Source: Bhargavaea ginsengi | GTDB taxonomy: Bacteria > Bacillota > Bacilli > Bacillales_A > Planococcaceae | DNA: 64,000 bases | Direction of reading: 5' to 3' | Assembly: GCF_900109165.1 (NCBI RefSeq) | Contig: NZ_FNZF01000004.1 | Span: forward strand, 62,001-126,000 | Shown here: in pieces, positions 36,216 through 44,829 of the stretch | Layout of the letters: each line of letters opens with the position of its first letter | Position numbering within the stretch: position 1 is the stretch's first letter | The notes under the pieces: generated by a model | The model's input: only the letters and a program-made list of their open reading frames with translations | Told to the model about the DNA's origin: nothing | The model's database searches: none | Translations under genes and position numbers: made by a program

Positions 36216-37166
36216 ATGAAACGTTTCCTTTGCTCACTCGCAGCTGTTGCGACAATTACTGCCTTCTCGCCGCAGATCGAGGCTGAAGCGGCTTCCGTTA
36301 AAACAACAGAATCTCAGCTAATGAACATTGCAGATGACTATATGGGAGTACCATATAAATGGGGCGGAACAACAACTTCTGGCTTTGACTGCTCCGGTTA
36401 CATCCAATATGTATTCAAGAAAGCCGGCGTAAGTGTGCCGCGCACTACTTCACAGATGGCTGCCACAGGAACTGCAGTCTCCAAATCAAATCTGCAGATT
36501 GGCGACCTTGTCTTCTTTAATACAAGTGGACGAGGAATCTCCCACGCAGGCATCTACGCAGGCAACAACAACTTCATCCATGCATCATCGAGCCGCGGCG
36601 TTACCGTCACATCTCTCAGCGATCCATATTACTGGGGCAGCAAATATGTCACTGCTCGCCGCATTGTCGACTTCCCTGCTAAAGCACAAGCGGAAGTTGC
36701 TGAAGTTGTACAAGCAGCCGCAGAGAACCCATATGCCAATGCAGCGAAGCCTATTTCCCGCCTTGATGCAGCTGAAGCTCTCGTAAAGGAGCTCGGATTA
36801 AAGCCGAAGCACACAAACACTTCCTACTTCCGCGATATTCCGGCGAACCACCCGAAAATTGCCGTGATCAATGCTGTCTATGAAGCAGGCATCTTTACCG
36901 GCTCCAAAGGGAACTTCAATGCGGAAAACAATCTGAGTCGTGCCCAAATGGCAAAGATTCTTGTTGAATCCTTTAACCTGAGCGGTTCCACAAACCCTAA
37001 CTTTAAAGATGTCCCTGCCGATAGCTGGGCAGCTCCATATATCTACACCCTCTATCACAATGGTGTAACGACTGGCTATACTGAAGGCGCCAAAGCAGGA
37101 ACTTATGGCCTCAATGAAAACGTCACACGTACACAGCTCGGCAAGTTCATGGACCGAGTCAACTGA
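36216..37166 (+). CDS. SLH-anchored NlpC/P60 endopeptidase
   Basis: A 316-residue exported D,L-endopeptidase. Signal peptide to about residue 26 (EAEAA); NlpC/P60 domain at about 33-145 with catalytic Cys59 (GFDCSGY), His110 (SHAGIY) and His122 (FIHASS); then a linker and three SLH repeats at about 170-316 (SRLDAAEALV, LSRAQMAKILV and a final TRTQLGKFMDRV). It would cut the peptide stem of peptidoglycan while bound to the wall polymer. Upstream are three WalR-type boxes and a TATGCT -10; a strong terminator follows. The N-terminal catalytic, C-terminal SLH order is the reverse of the amidase next door. Confidence 0.93.
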   Translation: MKRFLCSLAAVATITAFSPQIEAEAASVKTTESQLMNIADDYMGVPYKWGGTTTSGFDCSGYIQYVFKKAGVSVPRTTSQMAATGTAVSKSNLQIGDLVFFNTSGRGISHAGIYAGNNNFIHASSSRGVTVTSLSDPYYWGSKYVTARRIVDFPAKAQAEVAEVVQAAAENPYANAAKPISRLDAAEALVKELGLKPKHTNTSYFRDIPANHPKIAVINAVYEAGIFTGSKGNFNAENNLSRAQMAKILVESFNLSGSTNPNFKDVPADSWAAPYIYTLYHNGVTTGYTEGAKAGTYGLNENVTRTQLGKFMDRVN

Positions 37167-37179
37167 TACACAATTTTTA

Positions 37180-37218
37180 AAAAGACCAAAGACCTCAATA
37201 AGAGGTCTTTGGTCTTTT
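37180..37218 (+). terminator. Terminator of the NlpC/P60-SLH gene
   Basis: Seventeen perfect pairs (37180-37196, 37202-37218), AATAA loop, TTTT end. Confidence 0.92.
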
Positions 37219-37314
37219 CTGTTAAGAATTGAAAAAATAACCGAAGTTATATAGATTCATAGTTTTGGATTTGTTATGATGATGTCGTATTGAATCATTT
37301 CGAGGAGGAAAATG

Positions 37315-39189
37315 ATGGACATTAAACGACGGTTTCTGCTGCCCTTCTTGTCAGTTCTTCTGTTCCTGAGTGTCCCGATCCAGTCAGAGGCCGCTGTCGC
37401 CTTTTCCGATATTGGAGGAGCCGAATTTGAACCGCATGTAAAGTACATTGCAGAGCGCGGGATCATCAAGGGATACACAGAAAATGGCAAGACCCTGTAC
37501 AAACCGAACCAGCCGGTCACCCGTTTTCAGGCTGCCAAGATGCTTGTCATTGCAACAGGCAATGAACATGTTGATCCTGCCGGCTACAACTTTAAGGATG
37601 TGAATGGCGAAGAGAAGCATTACATCCAGATTGCCGCAAAGCTCGGATTCTTTTCAGGCTATCCGGATGGAACGTTCAAGCCAAATGCCACACTCAAGCG
37701 TGGCCAGATGATCAAAGTCATTGCAAATGCATTTAAAGTGGATCAGAAAATCACGACGGACAAGCCGCTAATGTTCTCTGACGTGGATACCCGCTATGAA
37801 AATGCCACCAAATTAAACGGCCTTTACTACAACGGAATCGCACGCGGTTCCAATGGCCGCTTCAACACAGGCAGCGAACTATCCAGAGCCCAGTTTGCCA
37901 TGTTCCTGGCGCGGGCCATGGACCCACAGTTCCGCCTCAAAGTACCTGCACTAAATAATACCGCTATTGCTACAGGTAAAGTGAAGACCGGATTCAACCA
38001 CCTGAATATCCGGAGCACGCCATCTACTGGCGGCGACGTCATCGGACAGATGAAACCAGGCACCCTCTTCACAGTTGTGAAAAATGATTCTTTGCTGAAG
38101 TCTGATTGGGTCCAGATCCGTTACGAAAAAGGCCCTGCTTATGTGAATGCGAACAGCTCTTACGTCACTTATCTGGATCATGACAAAAACGAAATCGGTT
38201 CTGCCACACACTCGGTCAAGGTCAACACACGCCTGCCTAACGACCCGACCCTGAATGTCCGGTCTGCACCTTCCGCTACGTCTACGGCAATCGGCCAGCT
38301 GAAAAATGGAGATGTCGTTCAGGTGTACGGAGGCAAAGGTGATTGGCATCTAATCATCCATAACGGCCTCCCGGGCTATATCCAATCTGCGTATACCGAT
38401 AAGATTGAAGCTCCGATCACTTCTCCCTCAGGCAACCTTGTAGGGGAAGTGACAGTAAGCAGCCTGAACGTCCGCCAGAGCGCCTCGGATTCCAGTGCAA
38501 GGCTGGGCAGCCTCGGCAAAGGAGCTAAGGTTACAGTCAAAGGCATAACCGGTTGGTGGGCCACGATCGACTACAATGGTCGAACTGCTTACGTTCACAA
38601 GTCCTTCCTAAAACTCAAGAACTCGAGCGGCTCCGTTCTGAAAGACCGGATTATCGTCGTGGATGCTGGCCACGGCGGACGTGACCCCGGAACCTCAAGA
38701 GCCGGTGTAACCGAAAAAGCGATCGTCCTTAAAGTGTCTCAGAAAGTTGAGCAGAAGCTGAAAGCAGCAGGCGCCACCGTCTACATGACAAGGGTCGGTG
38801 ATACCTATCCGACTCTACAAAACCGCGTCGACTATGCAGCGCAGAAGTATGCAGAGAACTTCGTCAGCATCCATGTAAACGCGGCAGGCTCCAGCTCTGC
38901 CAGAGGTGCTGAAGTATTCTTCGATACATCTGTCAATATGAACGGTACTGAAAGCCGTGAACTGGCTAAGACGATCCAGAGCCGTCTGGTCAAAGATGTC
39001 GGCATGTACGACCGCGGTGCCAAGGATACTGCCTTCTACGTACTCCGCAACCAGCATATCCCTGCAGTCCTAGTAGAGCTTGGTTTCATTACCAATCCGA
39101 ATGACTTTTCCAAACTGACAAGCGATGCCTACCTTGAACGGTATGCGACCGCTATCTACAATGGAATCGTCGACTACTATAACAAGTGA
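37315..39189 (+). CDS. SLH/SH3-domain N-acetylmuramoyl-L-alanine amidase
   Basis: A 624-residue exported autolysin. Signal peptide to about residue 27; three SLH repeats at about 28-205 (GIIKGYTENGK, GFFSGYPDGTFKPNATLKRGQM, SRAQFAMFLARAM); three bacterial SH3 repeats at about 220-435 each with an LN(V/I)RS/Q signature; and an Amidase_3 catalytic domain (about 445-620) with zinc ligands in VVDAGHGGRDPG, SIHVNA and the catalytic Glu in VLVELGFI. It cleaves the bond between MurNAc and the stem peptide. GAGGAGG is 3 bases from ATG 37312 and 6 from ATG 37315, so the second is preferred. Confidence 0.93.
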   Translation: MDIKRRFLLPFLSVLLFLSVPIQSEAAVAFSDIGGAEFEPHVKYIAERGIIKGYTENGKTLYKPNQPVTRFQAAKMLVIATGNEHVDPAGYNFKDVNGEEKHYIQIAAKLGFFSGYPDGTFKPNATLKRGQMIKVIANAFKVDQKITTDKPLMFSDVDTRYENATKLNGLYYNGIARGSNGRFNTGSELSRAQFAMFLARAMDPQFRLKVPALNNTAIATGKVKTGFNHLNIRSTPSTGGDVIGQMKPGTLFTVVKNDSLLKSDWVQIRYEKGPAYVNANSSYVTYLDHDKNEIGSATHSVKVNTRLPNDPTLNVRSAPSATSTAIGQLKNGDVVQVYGGKGDWHLIIHNGLPGYIQSAYTDKIEAPITSPSGNLVGEVTVSSLNVRQSASDSSARLGSLGKGAKVTVKGITGWWATIDYNGRTAYVHKSFLKLKNSSGSVLKDRIIVVDAGHGGRDPGTSRAGVTEKAIVLKVSQKVEQKLKAAGATVYMTRVGDTYPTLQNRVDYAAQKYAENFVSIHVNAAGSSSARGAEVFFDTSVNMNGTESRELAKTIQSRLVKDVGMYDRGAKDTAFYVLRNQHIPAVLVELGFITNPNDFSKLTSDAYLERYATAIYNGIVDYYNK

Positions 39190-39193
39190 TGCA

Positions 39194-39223
39194 AAACCCG
39201 CCACCTGGAAAGGTGGCGGGTTT
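39194..39223 (+). terminator. Terminator of the amidase gene
   Basis: Thirteen pairs AAACCCGCCACCT/AGGTGGCGGGTTT with GGAA loop, then ATTAAAT. Confidence 0.85.
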
Positions 39224-39252
39224 ATTAAATATTGTTCATTGATTCCTAAATC

Positions 39253-39281
39253 AAAAAAACCTAAGGGCAATAGCCCCTAGG
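39253..39281 (-). terminator. Terminator of the 5'-nucleotidase-SLH gene
   Basis: Nine pairs with one mismatch (39260-39268, 39273-39281) followed by seven T on the minus strand. Confidence 0.82.
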
Positions 39282-39294
39282 CTTATTATGTTCC

Positions 39295-41457
39295 TTACTT
39301 AATAACTTTCAGGAAATTAGAGTAGATTTTTGCCGCTTGTGCACGGCTTGTGCCATCAAGAGGACGGAATTTGGTGCCGTTTTCGGAACCGTCTGCAATG
39401 TCCTGCTCATAGAGGAATGCGATAGCATCGATTGTCTCTTCGTCAGATCCGGAGATGTCGGTGAATGGCAGGTCTGCAGCATCGCCGTCATATTCCGCTT
39501 CTTCCTGCAGTTCATAGACACGCTTCAGCATCAGCGCTAGCTGGGCGCGCTTCACCTGTTCGTTCGGCATGAAGTTGCCGTTGCTGCCAATGACGATGCC
39601 TGCTTCTTCGGCAGCTGCGACTTCAGCCTTTGTTTCTTCTGCCATATTGCCCAGATCCTTGAACGAAGAAGTCTTCCCTTCCGTCTCAAGGCCAAGTGCA
39701 CGGACGATCATACTTACAGCCTGTGTACGGGATAGAATCTTATTTGGCGAGTAAGTGGTAGGTGTCGTACCTTTCACAAGACCAACGTCGTAAACATTCT
39801 GGATAAACGGTGTAAACTCGTTATCCGCATCGATATCCGTGAACGGATTAGTCGTCAGAATACGGCCTTCTAACTCAGGATTGATCGATTCGAAACCTGT
39901 TAGATAATCGATGAACATTTCGTAGTCGACGTTCCCCGGTTCGCTTACACGCCCATCTTCGTAGGCTGCTTTGAAGACATCGTAGCCGTCTCCGCCTTTT
40001 GCTGTGAATGTATTAGAGGCCACGTAGTATGTCGCTTCTTCATCGATTGGTGTGAAGCCATCTTCTGTTTCAGCAAGGATGTCGCGGACACGATCGCCTG
40101 CTTCAGCTTGAGGATCAAAATTGAACTTCAGGCCCGAGACATGAAGGAAACCACCGGAAGCTGTCGGATACGCGGAGACACTTGTTTCAAGTGCTTCACG
40201 GATTTCTGCTCCAGTTAGCTCCATAATTGCAAGTGCATTGCCGAATGGCATAACGGTCTGTACTTCACCAAGCGTAATGTCACCTTCGTCGATGGAAGCA
40301 CGGATTCCCCCCCCGTTCGTCACAGCCATCGTGACATCCGGGTTGATCTTTTGAGCGGTCGCAACCATACCATCCGTGATCAGGTTACCAAGGTTGGTCT
40401 CGCCGGTACGGACGAACTCGCGCTCACCGTTCAATGCCACTTCGGTAGAGACCCCGATGCTTTCTTTGGACATCTCTTCAACCTTCGCGGTGTAAGGTGC
40501 CAGAAGTTCCGCAGCCCCTTCGTCAGCTTCTACTTCATCATATGCAAGAAGCTCTCCTTCATGGGACGTGACGGCCCCATTTTCATCAAATGTGACATTC
40601 AGCTGGCCGAGGGAGCTATTGTTGCCGCCGGTCTGGACGATCACTGTCGGCTCTTCCCCGCCTTCCACAACCACGGGTTCATCCAAAGCTGTGTGGGTAT
40701 GTCCCCCAACGATGATGTCGATGCCTTCCACCGTTTCGGCAAGTTCGAGGTCATTGTCCCACGCCAGACTATCATCATAACCGATGTGTGTCAGCGCGAT
40801 GATTTTATTGACGCCCTGTTCTTCGAAAGCAGCTACAGCTTCCTCTGCCGCTTCTACGTATTCAGAGAACTCCACATCACCTGTACTCGAGATGGTCGGT
40901 GTTTCTTCAGTCGTCAAACCGAAAATCCCGACTTTCTCGCCTTCAATCTCTTTGACAATGCCATTATAAATTTTGCCATCTTCATACTCGGCAGTGTATT
41001 CCTTATTTTGAAGGCCTTCGAACTTTTCATCATTCGAAAAATCGATGTTCGCACTGACCAGCGGGAATTCTGCCCCTTTGATAAAGTCTGCCAGTGCCTG
41101 ATGCCCTTCTTCCGATGCTCCCAGGTCGAATTCATGGTTGCCGAATGTCATCGCATCATACTGCATGGAATTCATCATTTCCAAATCTGCCTGACCTGCA
41201 AATGCGTTAAAGTAGAGTGTTCCCGAGAATACATCCCCTGCATCAAGGAGCAGGGCATTTTCATTCTCCGCACGGATCTGCTTAACCAGCGTCGCACGTT
41301 TTGGTGCATCTTTCAGACTCGCGTGTGTGTCATTTGTGTGCAGGACTGTCAGCTCAAAGTCACCTTCTGCAGCTTTGGCGTTGTCAGGAGCCTGAATGCT
41401 GAACAGCGCGAGCGCCAGTGCAGCGGAGGCGGATGCCTTAACCCATTTCCCGTTCAT
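39295..41457 (-). CDS. SLH-anchored 5'-nucleotidase / metallophosphatase
   Basis: A 720-residue exported protein: signal peptide to about residue 29 (AKA-A); metallophosphoesterase domain (about 34-300) with VLHTNDTHAS, DAGDVFSG, FGNHEFDLG and GGHTHTAL metal ligands; 5'-nucleotidase C-terminal domain (about 315-510) with TNGGGIRA, VMPFGNALA and FTAKGGDGYD; and three SLH repeats (about 540-720: ILSRTQAVSMIVRALG, VKRAQLALMLKRVY, GTSRAQAAKIYSNFL). It would release phosphate and nucleosides from extracellular nucleotides, or hydrolyse UDP-sugars or 2',3'-cyclic nucleotides as relatives do. AGGATGG precedes ATG 41457. Confidence 0.94.
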   Translation of the reverse strand: MNGKWVKASASAALALALFSIQAPDNAKAAEGDFELTVLHTNDTHASLKDAPKRATLVKQIRAENENALLLDAGDVFSGTLYFNAFAGQADLEMMNSMQYDAMTFGNHEFDLGASEEGHQALADFIKGAEFPLVSANIDFSNDEKFEGLQNKEYTAEYEDGKIYNGIVKEIEGEKVGIFGLTTEETPTISSTGDVEFSEYVEAAEEAVAAFEEQGVNKIIALTHIGYDDSLAWDNDLELAETVEGIDIIVGGHTHTALDEPVVVEGGEEPTVIVQTGGNNSSLGQLNVTFDENGAVTSHEGELLAYDEVEADEGAAELLAPYTAKVEEMSKESIGVSTEVALNGEREFVRTGETNLGNLITDGMVATAQKINPDVTMAVTNGGGIRASIDEGDITLGEVQTVMPFGNALAIMELTGAEIREALETSVSAYPTASGGFLHVSGLKFNFDPQAEAGDRVRDILAETEDGFTPIDEEATYYVASNTFTAKGGDGYDVFKAAYEDGRVSEPGNVDYEMFIDYLTGFESINPELEGRILTTNPFTDIDADNEFTPFIQNVYDVGLVKGTTPTTYSPNKILSRTQAVSMIVRALGLETEGKTSSFKDLGNMAEETKAEVAAAEEAGIVIGSNGNFMPNEQVKRAQLALMLKRVYELQEEAEYDGDAADLPFTDISGSDEETIDAIAFLYEQDIADGSENGTKFRPLDGTSRAQAAKIYSNFLKVIK

Positions 41458-41648
41458 TCTACACCATCCTATTCTGTTATTAATCTATCGCTCTCATACG
41501 AAAGCAATGACTCCGAAACTATTCTACCATTTACCAAATGAACAGAATACGAGAATTCTCTTATTCTTTTGTTAAGTTTCTGTTTAATTAGGGTACTTCC
41601 TCCTATTCATGCTGCAACTCTACCGATTTAACACCTTTGAAATCTATT

Positions 41649-41692
41649 TGTAACGTAATTGTAATCTACCTGAATATTGTTTCGGCTACAAT
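41649..41692 (+). promoter_or_regulatory. WalR-type double box and -10 of the LysM-NlpC/P60 gene
   Basis: TGTAAC (41649-41654), five bases, TGTAAT (41660-41665), then a degenerate third TGAATA (41671-41676) after five more; TACAAT at 41687-41692 is a good -10. B. subtilis lytE, an equivalent hydrolase, is a WalR target. Confidence 0.65.
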
Positions 41693-41730
41693 GGGTCATA
41701 GGTGAATTTGACAGTAAAGGGGATCAAATG

Positions 41731-42822
41731 ATGAAAAAGATCGCATTTTCGGTCCTGACAACGTCCGCTCTAGTCGCAATCTTGGCGGCACCAGGTGAAG
41801 CGGAAGCCTCTTCGGACACTTACGCGGTACAATCTGGTGATTCTCTCTGGAAGATCGCAACACAGCATCAAGTCTCTGTAGCACAATTGAAATCTTGGAA
41901 TCAGCTTACAACCGATGTTATCTATCCGGGACAAAAGCTATCGATCGGGTTGCCCGAAACGGGACAGAGCCAGAAACAGCCAGCCTCTGCAACTCCAGCC
42001 CCTTCAGTTGCACCATCAGGAAATGGCATCTACACGGTCAAAAGCGGAGACAGCCTGAGCAAAATCGCAGCTATACATAAAACAACCGTAAACCGTTTGA
42101 AAGAGCTGAATAACTTGTCAGGGGATCTGATCCTCGTCGGACAAAATCTTAATATCAACGGTACCGCTGTACAACCGCAAAAAACTCAAACAGAGGCCAA
42201 ACCGAACAATTCACAAAAGCAATCGGCAACCCCTGTTGCTTCCGGGACATATATAGTAAAGAGCGGCGATACACTCGGAGCGATCAGTGTGAAATACGGC
42301 ACTTCTGTCGACCACTTGATGAAATTGAATGGGCTCACTTCGCATCTGATTTATGTAGGGCAAAAGTTGACTGTGAATGGCAGTCAAACTAAAGGAACCA
42401 TTGTCCAGGCCTCTTCTCCAAAGAAGGAAACAGCCGTCCTGCCAAAGGAACAGGCTAAAAGCTCAGGTTCAGTGATTGACGTTGCCAAGTCTGTAATCGG
42501 CACACCGTATAAGTGGGCCGGTACTACCCCTTCCGGATTCGACTGCAGCGGTTTCATCTGGTATGCATTCAAAACGGCTGGTCAAGATGTTGCGAGGACC
42601 AATGCGGACGGCTACTTTAACCGTTCGTATTATGTGGACAACCCACAGCCGGGCGATCTTGTATTCTTTAAGAACACATACAAGTCCGGAATCTCACATC
42701 TAGGTATTTACCTGGGGAACGGCAACTTCATCCACGCTAGCTCTTCACAGGGGGTTGTCATTTCTAATGTCAACGACTCATACTGGAAGACGAAATTCGA
42801 TAGCTTTAAGCGTTTTTATTAA
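41731..42822 (+). CDS. LysM-NlpC/P60 D,L-endopeptidase (LytE/CwlS-like)
   Basis: A 363-residue wall hydrolase. Signal peptide to about residue 26 (AEA-S); three LysM repeats at about 29-73, 99-143 and 172-216, each with (V)xSGD(S/T)L; a catalytic NlpC/P60 domain at about 247-363 with Cys272 (GFDCSGF), His323 (SHLGIY) and His335 (FIHASS). LysM binds glycan strands, and the enzyme cuts D-Glu to diaminopimelate. The start is set by AAAGGGG: 8 bases to ATG 41731, 5 to ATG 41728; the promoter -10 at 41687 rules out longer frames. It lacks SLH repeats, unlike its neighbours. Confidence 0.94.
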   Translation: MKKIAFSVLTTSALVAILAAPGEAEASSDTYAVQSGDSLWKIATQHQVSVAQLKSWNQLTTDVIYPGQKLSIGLPETGQSQKQPASATPAPSVAPSGNGIYTVKSGDSLSKIAAIHKTTVNRLKELNNLSGDLILVGQNLNINGTAVQPQKTQTEAKPNNSQKQSATPVASGTYIVKSGDTLGAISVKYGTSVDHLMKLNGLTSHLIYVGQKLTVNGSQTKGTIVQASSPKKETAVLPKEQAKSSGSVIDVAKSVIGTPYKWAGTTPSGFDCSGFIWYAFKTAGQDVARTNADGYFNRSYYVDNPQPGDLVFFKNTYKSGISHLGIYLGNGNFIHASSSQGVVISNVNDSYWKTKFDSFKRFY

Positions 42823-42833
42823 ATTTAAAGTGC

Positions 42834-42864
42834 AAAAGCCGGGAGCACTCGCTCTCCGGCTTTT
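42834..42864. terminator. Bidirectional terminator between the LysM hydrolase and LTA-synthase-like genes
   Basis: About 13 pairs with a mismatch (42834-42846, 42851-42864), ACTC loop, A run on the left and T run on the right for convergent genes. Confidence 0.85.
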
Positions 42865-42866
42865 TC

Positions 42867-44738
42867 CTATTTGGTGACTCCAAACAACTTCTCTCTTGAG
42901 TATTGATCACCAAACAGGATATCATATTGGATTTGCATATATTGTTCACGTAGCGGATCGACGTCGTCCGGTGTGACGAGGTAGAGGCTACCATCCGGTG
43001 CGGACTTGACGTCAGACGTAAATCCAGGCATAACGCCTTCCATCTGTTTAAGGAATGAGTAGAAAGGTGGCTTCTTAATGCCAGCCATATCCAGCGCATG
43101 ATGTGCAACAAATGATGCACTAAGTGTCTCAATCTCGGGTTGGGCTGCGCCGAAGTTATTCCAGAAGACGAGCGGTGTTCGCCTCATGTTGAAGGTGTCC
43201 TCAAGTTCCCATCCGGCTTCCCCACTACCACTTGGCACGTAACCAGCTTCTTTATAGACCTGATAGTCTAAACCAAGTGTGGGCATATGATCACCGAAAA
43301 AGACAACTATTGTAGGCTCCTCCGAATTTTCCAGATAAGCTGTAAGTTCGGCAAATGCAGCGTCTGCATCAAGAACCCCCTGTGTATATACATCCAGAAT
43401 ATTTCTCATTCTATCTGATAAGTTGCCGCCTTGTGAGCTAATCTTCTCTTCCTCATAGCGTCCTGCATTATAAGAAGTATGATTCTGCATCGTAATAGCA
43501 TAAGTGAAGAGCGGCTCATCTGTCGATTCGATGTTTCGGATGATCTCCTGCGTAACTTCCGCGTCAGATACGTATGGCCCTGTGTACTCTGGATTGTCGA
43601 AACGGTCAATATCAATGAAATCATCGAAACCTAAGTGCCCGTAAACCAATTCACGGTTCCAGAACCACTTCGGATAAGGATGGACAGCGAGTGTTTTATA
43701 ACCGATACCCTTCAGATAGGCCGGAAGGGCCGGGAGATCTTGAGTAATGTATTGCTGATATGGAACTGAACCAGATGGGATGAAAGTATTGGTGAAGCCG
43801 GTCAGCACCTCAAACTCGACGTTTGCCGTCCCTCCCCCAAATTCAGGAGATAATAACCAGCCACTTTGTTCTTTCCGTACAGCTGGCATCGGGTCTTGTG
43901 AGAAAGTGATGTCCTCACTGAGTAACGTCGGATCCCAGAACGCCTCATTCATGATCATAATGATATTCGGCTGTTCTGTTTGTGAATTGTCTCCAGACTC
44001 TTCTGCTGTCTGAGCTCCCATAATCTCATCTGCAATCCTGTTGATTTTCTTTTCTCCGTAACCTTGAGGCGGGATGACAATCGCACTTTGCGTATTAAAG
44101 AGAAAAGTTACGAAGAATCCGTTGACTTTATAGTTATTGTTCTGATTCCATGGCTGGTTAAATACTCCGAACCTCTTCTCAAATGCCTCATCAATTACCG
44201 GGAAACTCCGATAGAAGACAAATGCGGAAAGGACGAGAAGTCCGGCAACCACCATTCCGGCTCTTGACCATTTAGAAAACCTTACAAGCCGTGGCGGCTT
44301 TCTCAGTCGGATAAAAACAATCACTGCAACAAGGATGGCAAGAATAATCCCTGACAGTACAATCAGTCTGGTGACATCGATCTCTTCATATAAGTTCGGC
44401 AGGAGATTAATCACATTGTTGTACAGGAACAAATCCCATGGATATAGGTACTCCGCAAGAAATTCGAATTTATAATACGACATAATTGCCAGGAACAAGA
44501 TCACGAGATTTGTTGTGACAAAGCTAACCATATACCTGTTCGTAATACCGAGAAGGATCAAGAAGAGCATAAAGACAACCAGAACATTTAAAATGAACGC
44601 TGTCGTCCCGGTCGTCCTAATCCATTCCAGCCTTTCCTCTATGCCTTCATGAAGCCTGGCTTCGATAAAAAAAAGTATGAAAGCTAAATATATAACCGTG
44701 GCGATCAACACCAAGGAATTTTTGACAGTACGATTCAT
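42867..44738 (-). CDS. LTA synthase family (sulfatase-fold) membrane protein
   Basis: A 623-residue protein with five or six membrane helices in the first 200 residues and an extracellular sulfatase-like domain (about 255-580). Key segments: NIIMIMNEAFWDP (metal site), FGGGTANVEFEVLTGF with the likely nucleophile Thr, HPYPKWFWNR, and FFGDHMPTLG with metal-binding Asp/His. This is the LtaS family, which polymerises glycerol-phosphate from phosphatidylglycerol or transfers such groups. ATG 44738 has GAGGG 7 bases upstream and begins just before the first helix; ATG 44771 is a weaker alternative. It ends the run of glycosylation genes 44830-47562 on the same strand, though a terminator separates them. 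Confidence 0.9.
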   Translation of the reverse strand: MNRTVKNSLVLIATVIYLAFILFFIEARLHEGIEERLEWIRTTGTTAFILNVLVVFMLFLILLGITNRYMVSFVTTNLVILFLAIMSYYKFEFLAEYLYPWDLFLYNNVINLLPNLYEEIDVTRLIVLSGIILAILVAVIVFIRLRKPPRLVRFSKWSRAGMVVAGLLVLSAFVFYRSFPVIDEAFEKRFGVFNQPWNQNNNYKVNGFFVTFLFNTQSAIVIPPQGYGEKKINRIADEIMGAQTAEESGDNSQTEQPNIIMIMNEAFWDPTLLSEDITFSQDPMPAVRKEQSGWLLSPEFGGGTANVEFEVLTGFTNTFIPSGSVPYQQYITQDLPALPAYLKGIGYKTLAVHPYPKWFWNRELVYGHLGFDDFIDIDRFDNPEYTGPYVSDAEVTQEIIRNIESTDEPLFTYAITMQNHTSYNAGRYEEEKISSQGGNLSDRMRNILDVYTQGVLDADAAFAELTAYLENSEEPTIVVFFGDHMPTLGLDYQVYKEAGYVPSGSGEAGWELEDTFNMRRTPLVFWNNFGAAQPEIETLSASFVAHHALDMAGIKKPPFYSFLKQMEGVMPGFTSDVKSAPDGSLYLVTPDDVDPLREQYMQIQYDILFGDQYSREKLFGVTK

Positions 44739-44793
44739 CGCATAACCCTCATTCCAAAAAGGTATCTCCATTCTACCCTACCTTGAGGTAGAG

Positions 44794-44818
44794 AAAAACC
44801 GAGCCGGCCAGGCTCGGT
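44794..44818 (-). terminator. Terminator of the glycosylation cassette
   Basis: Eight perfect pairs ACCGAGCC/GGCTCGGT (44798-44805, 44811-44818), loop of five, then TTTTT on the minus strand; just past the GT39 stop. Confidence 0.85.
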
Positions 44819-44829
44819 CATCCAAAAGT

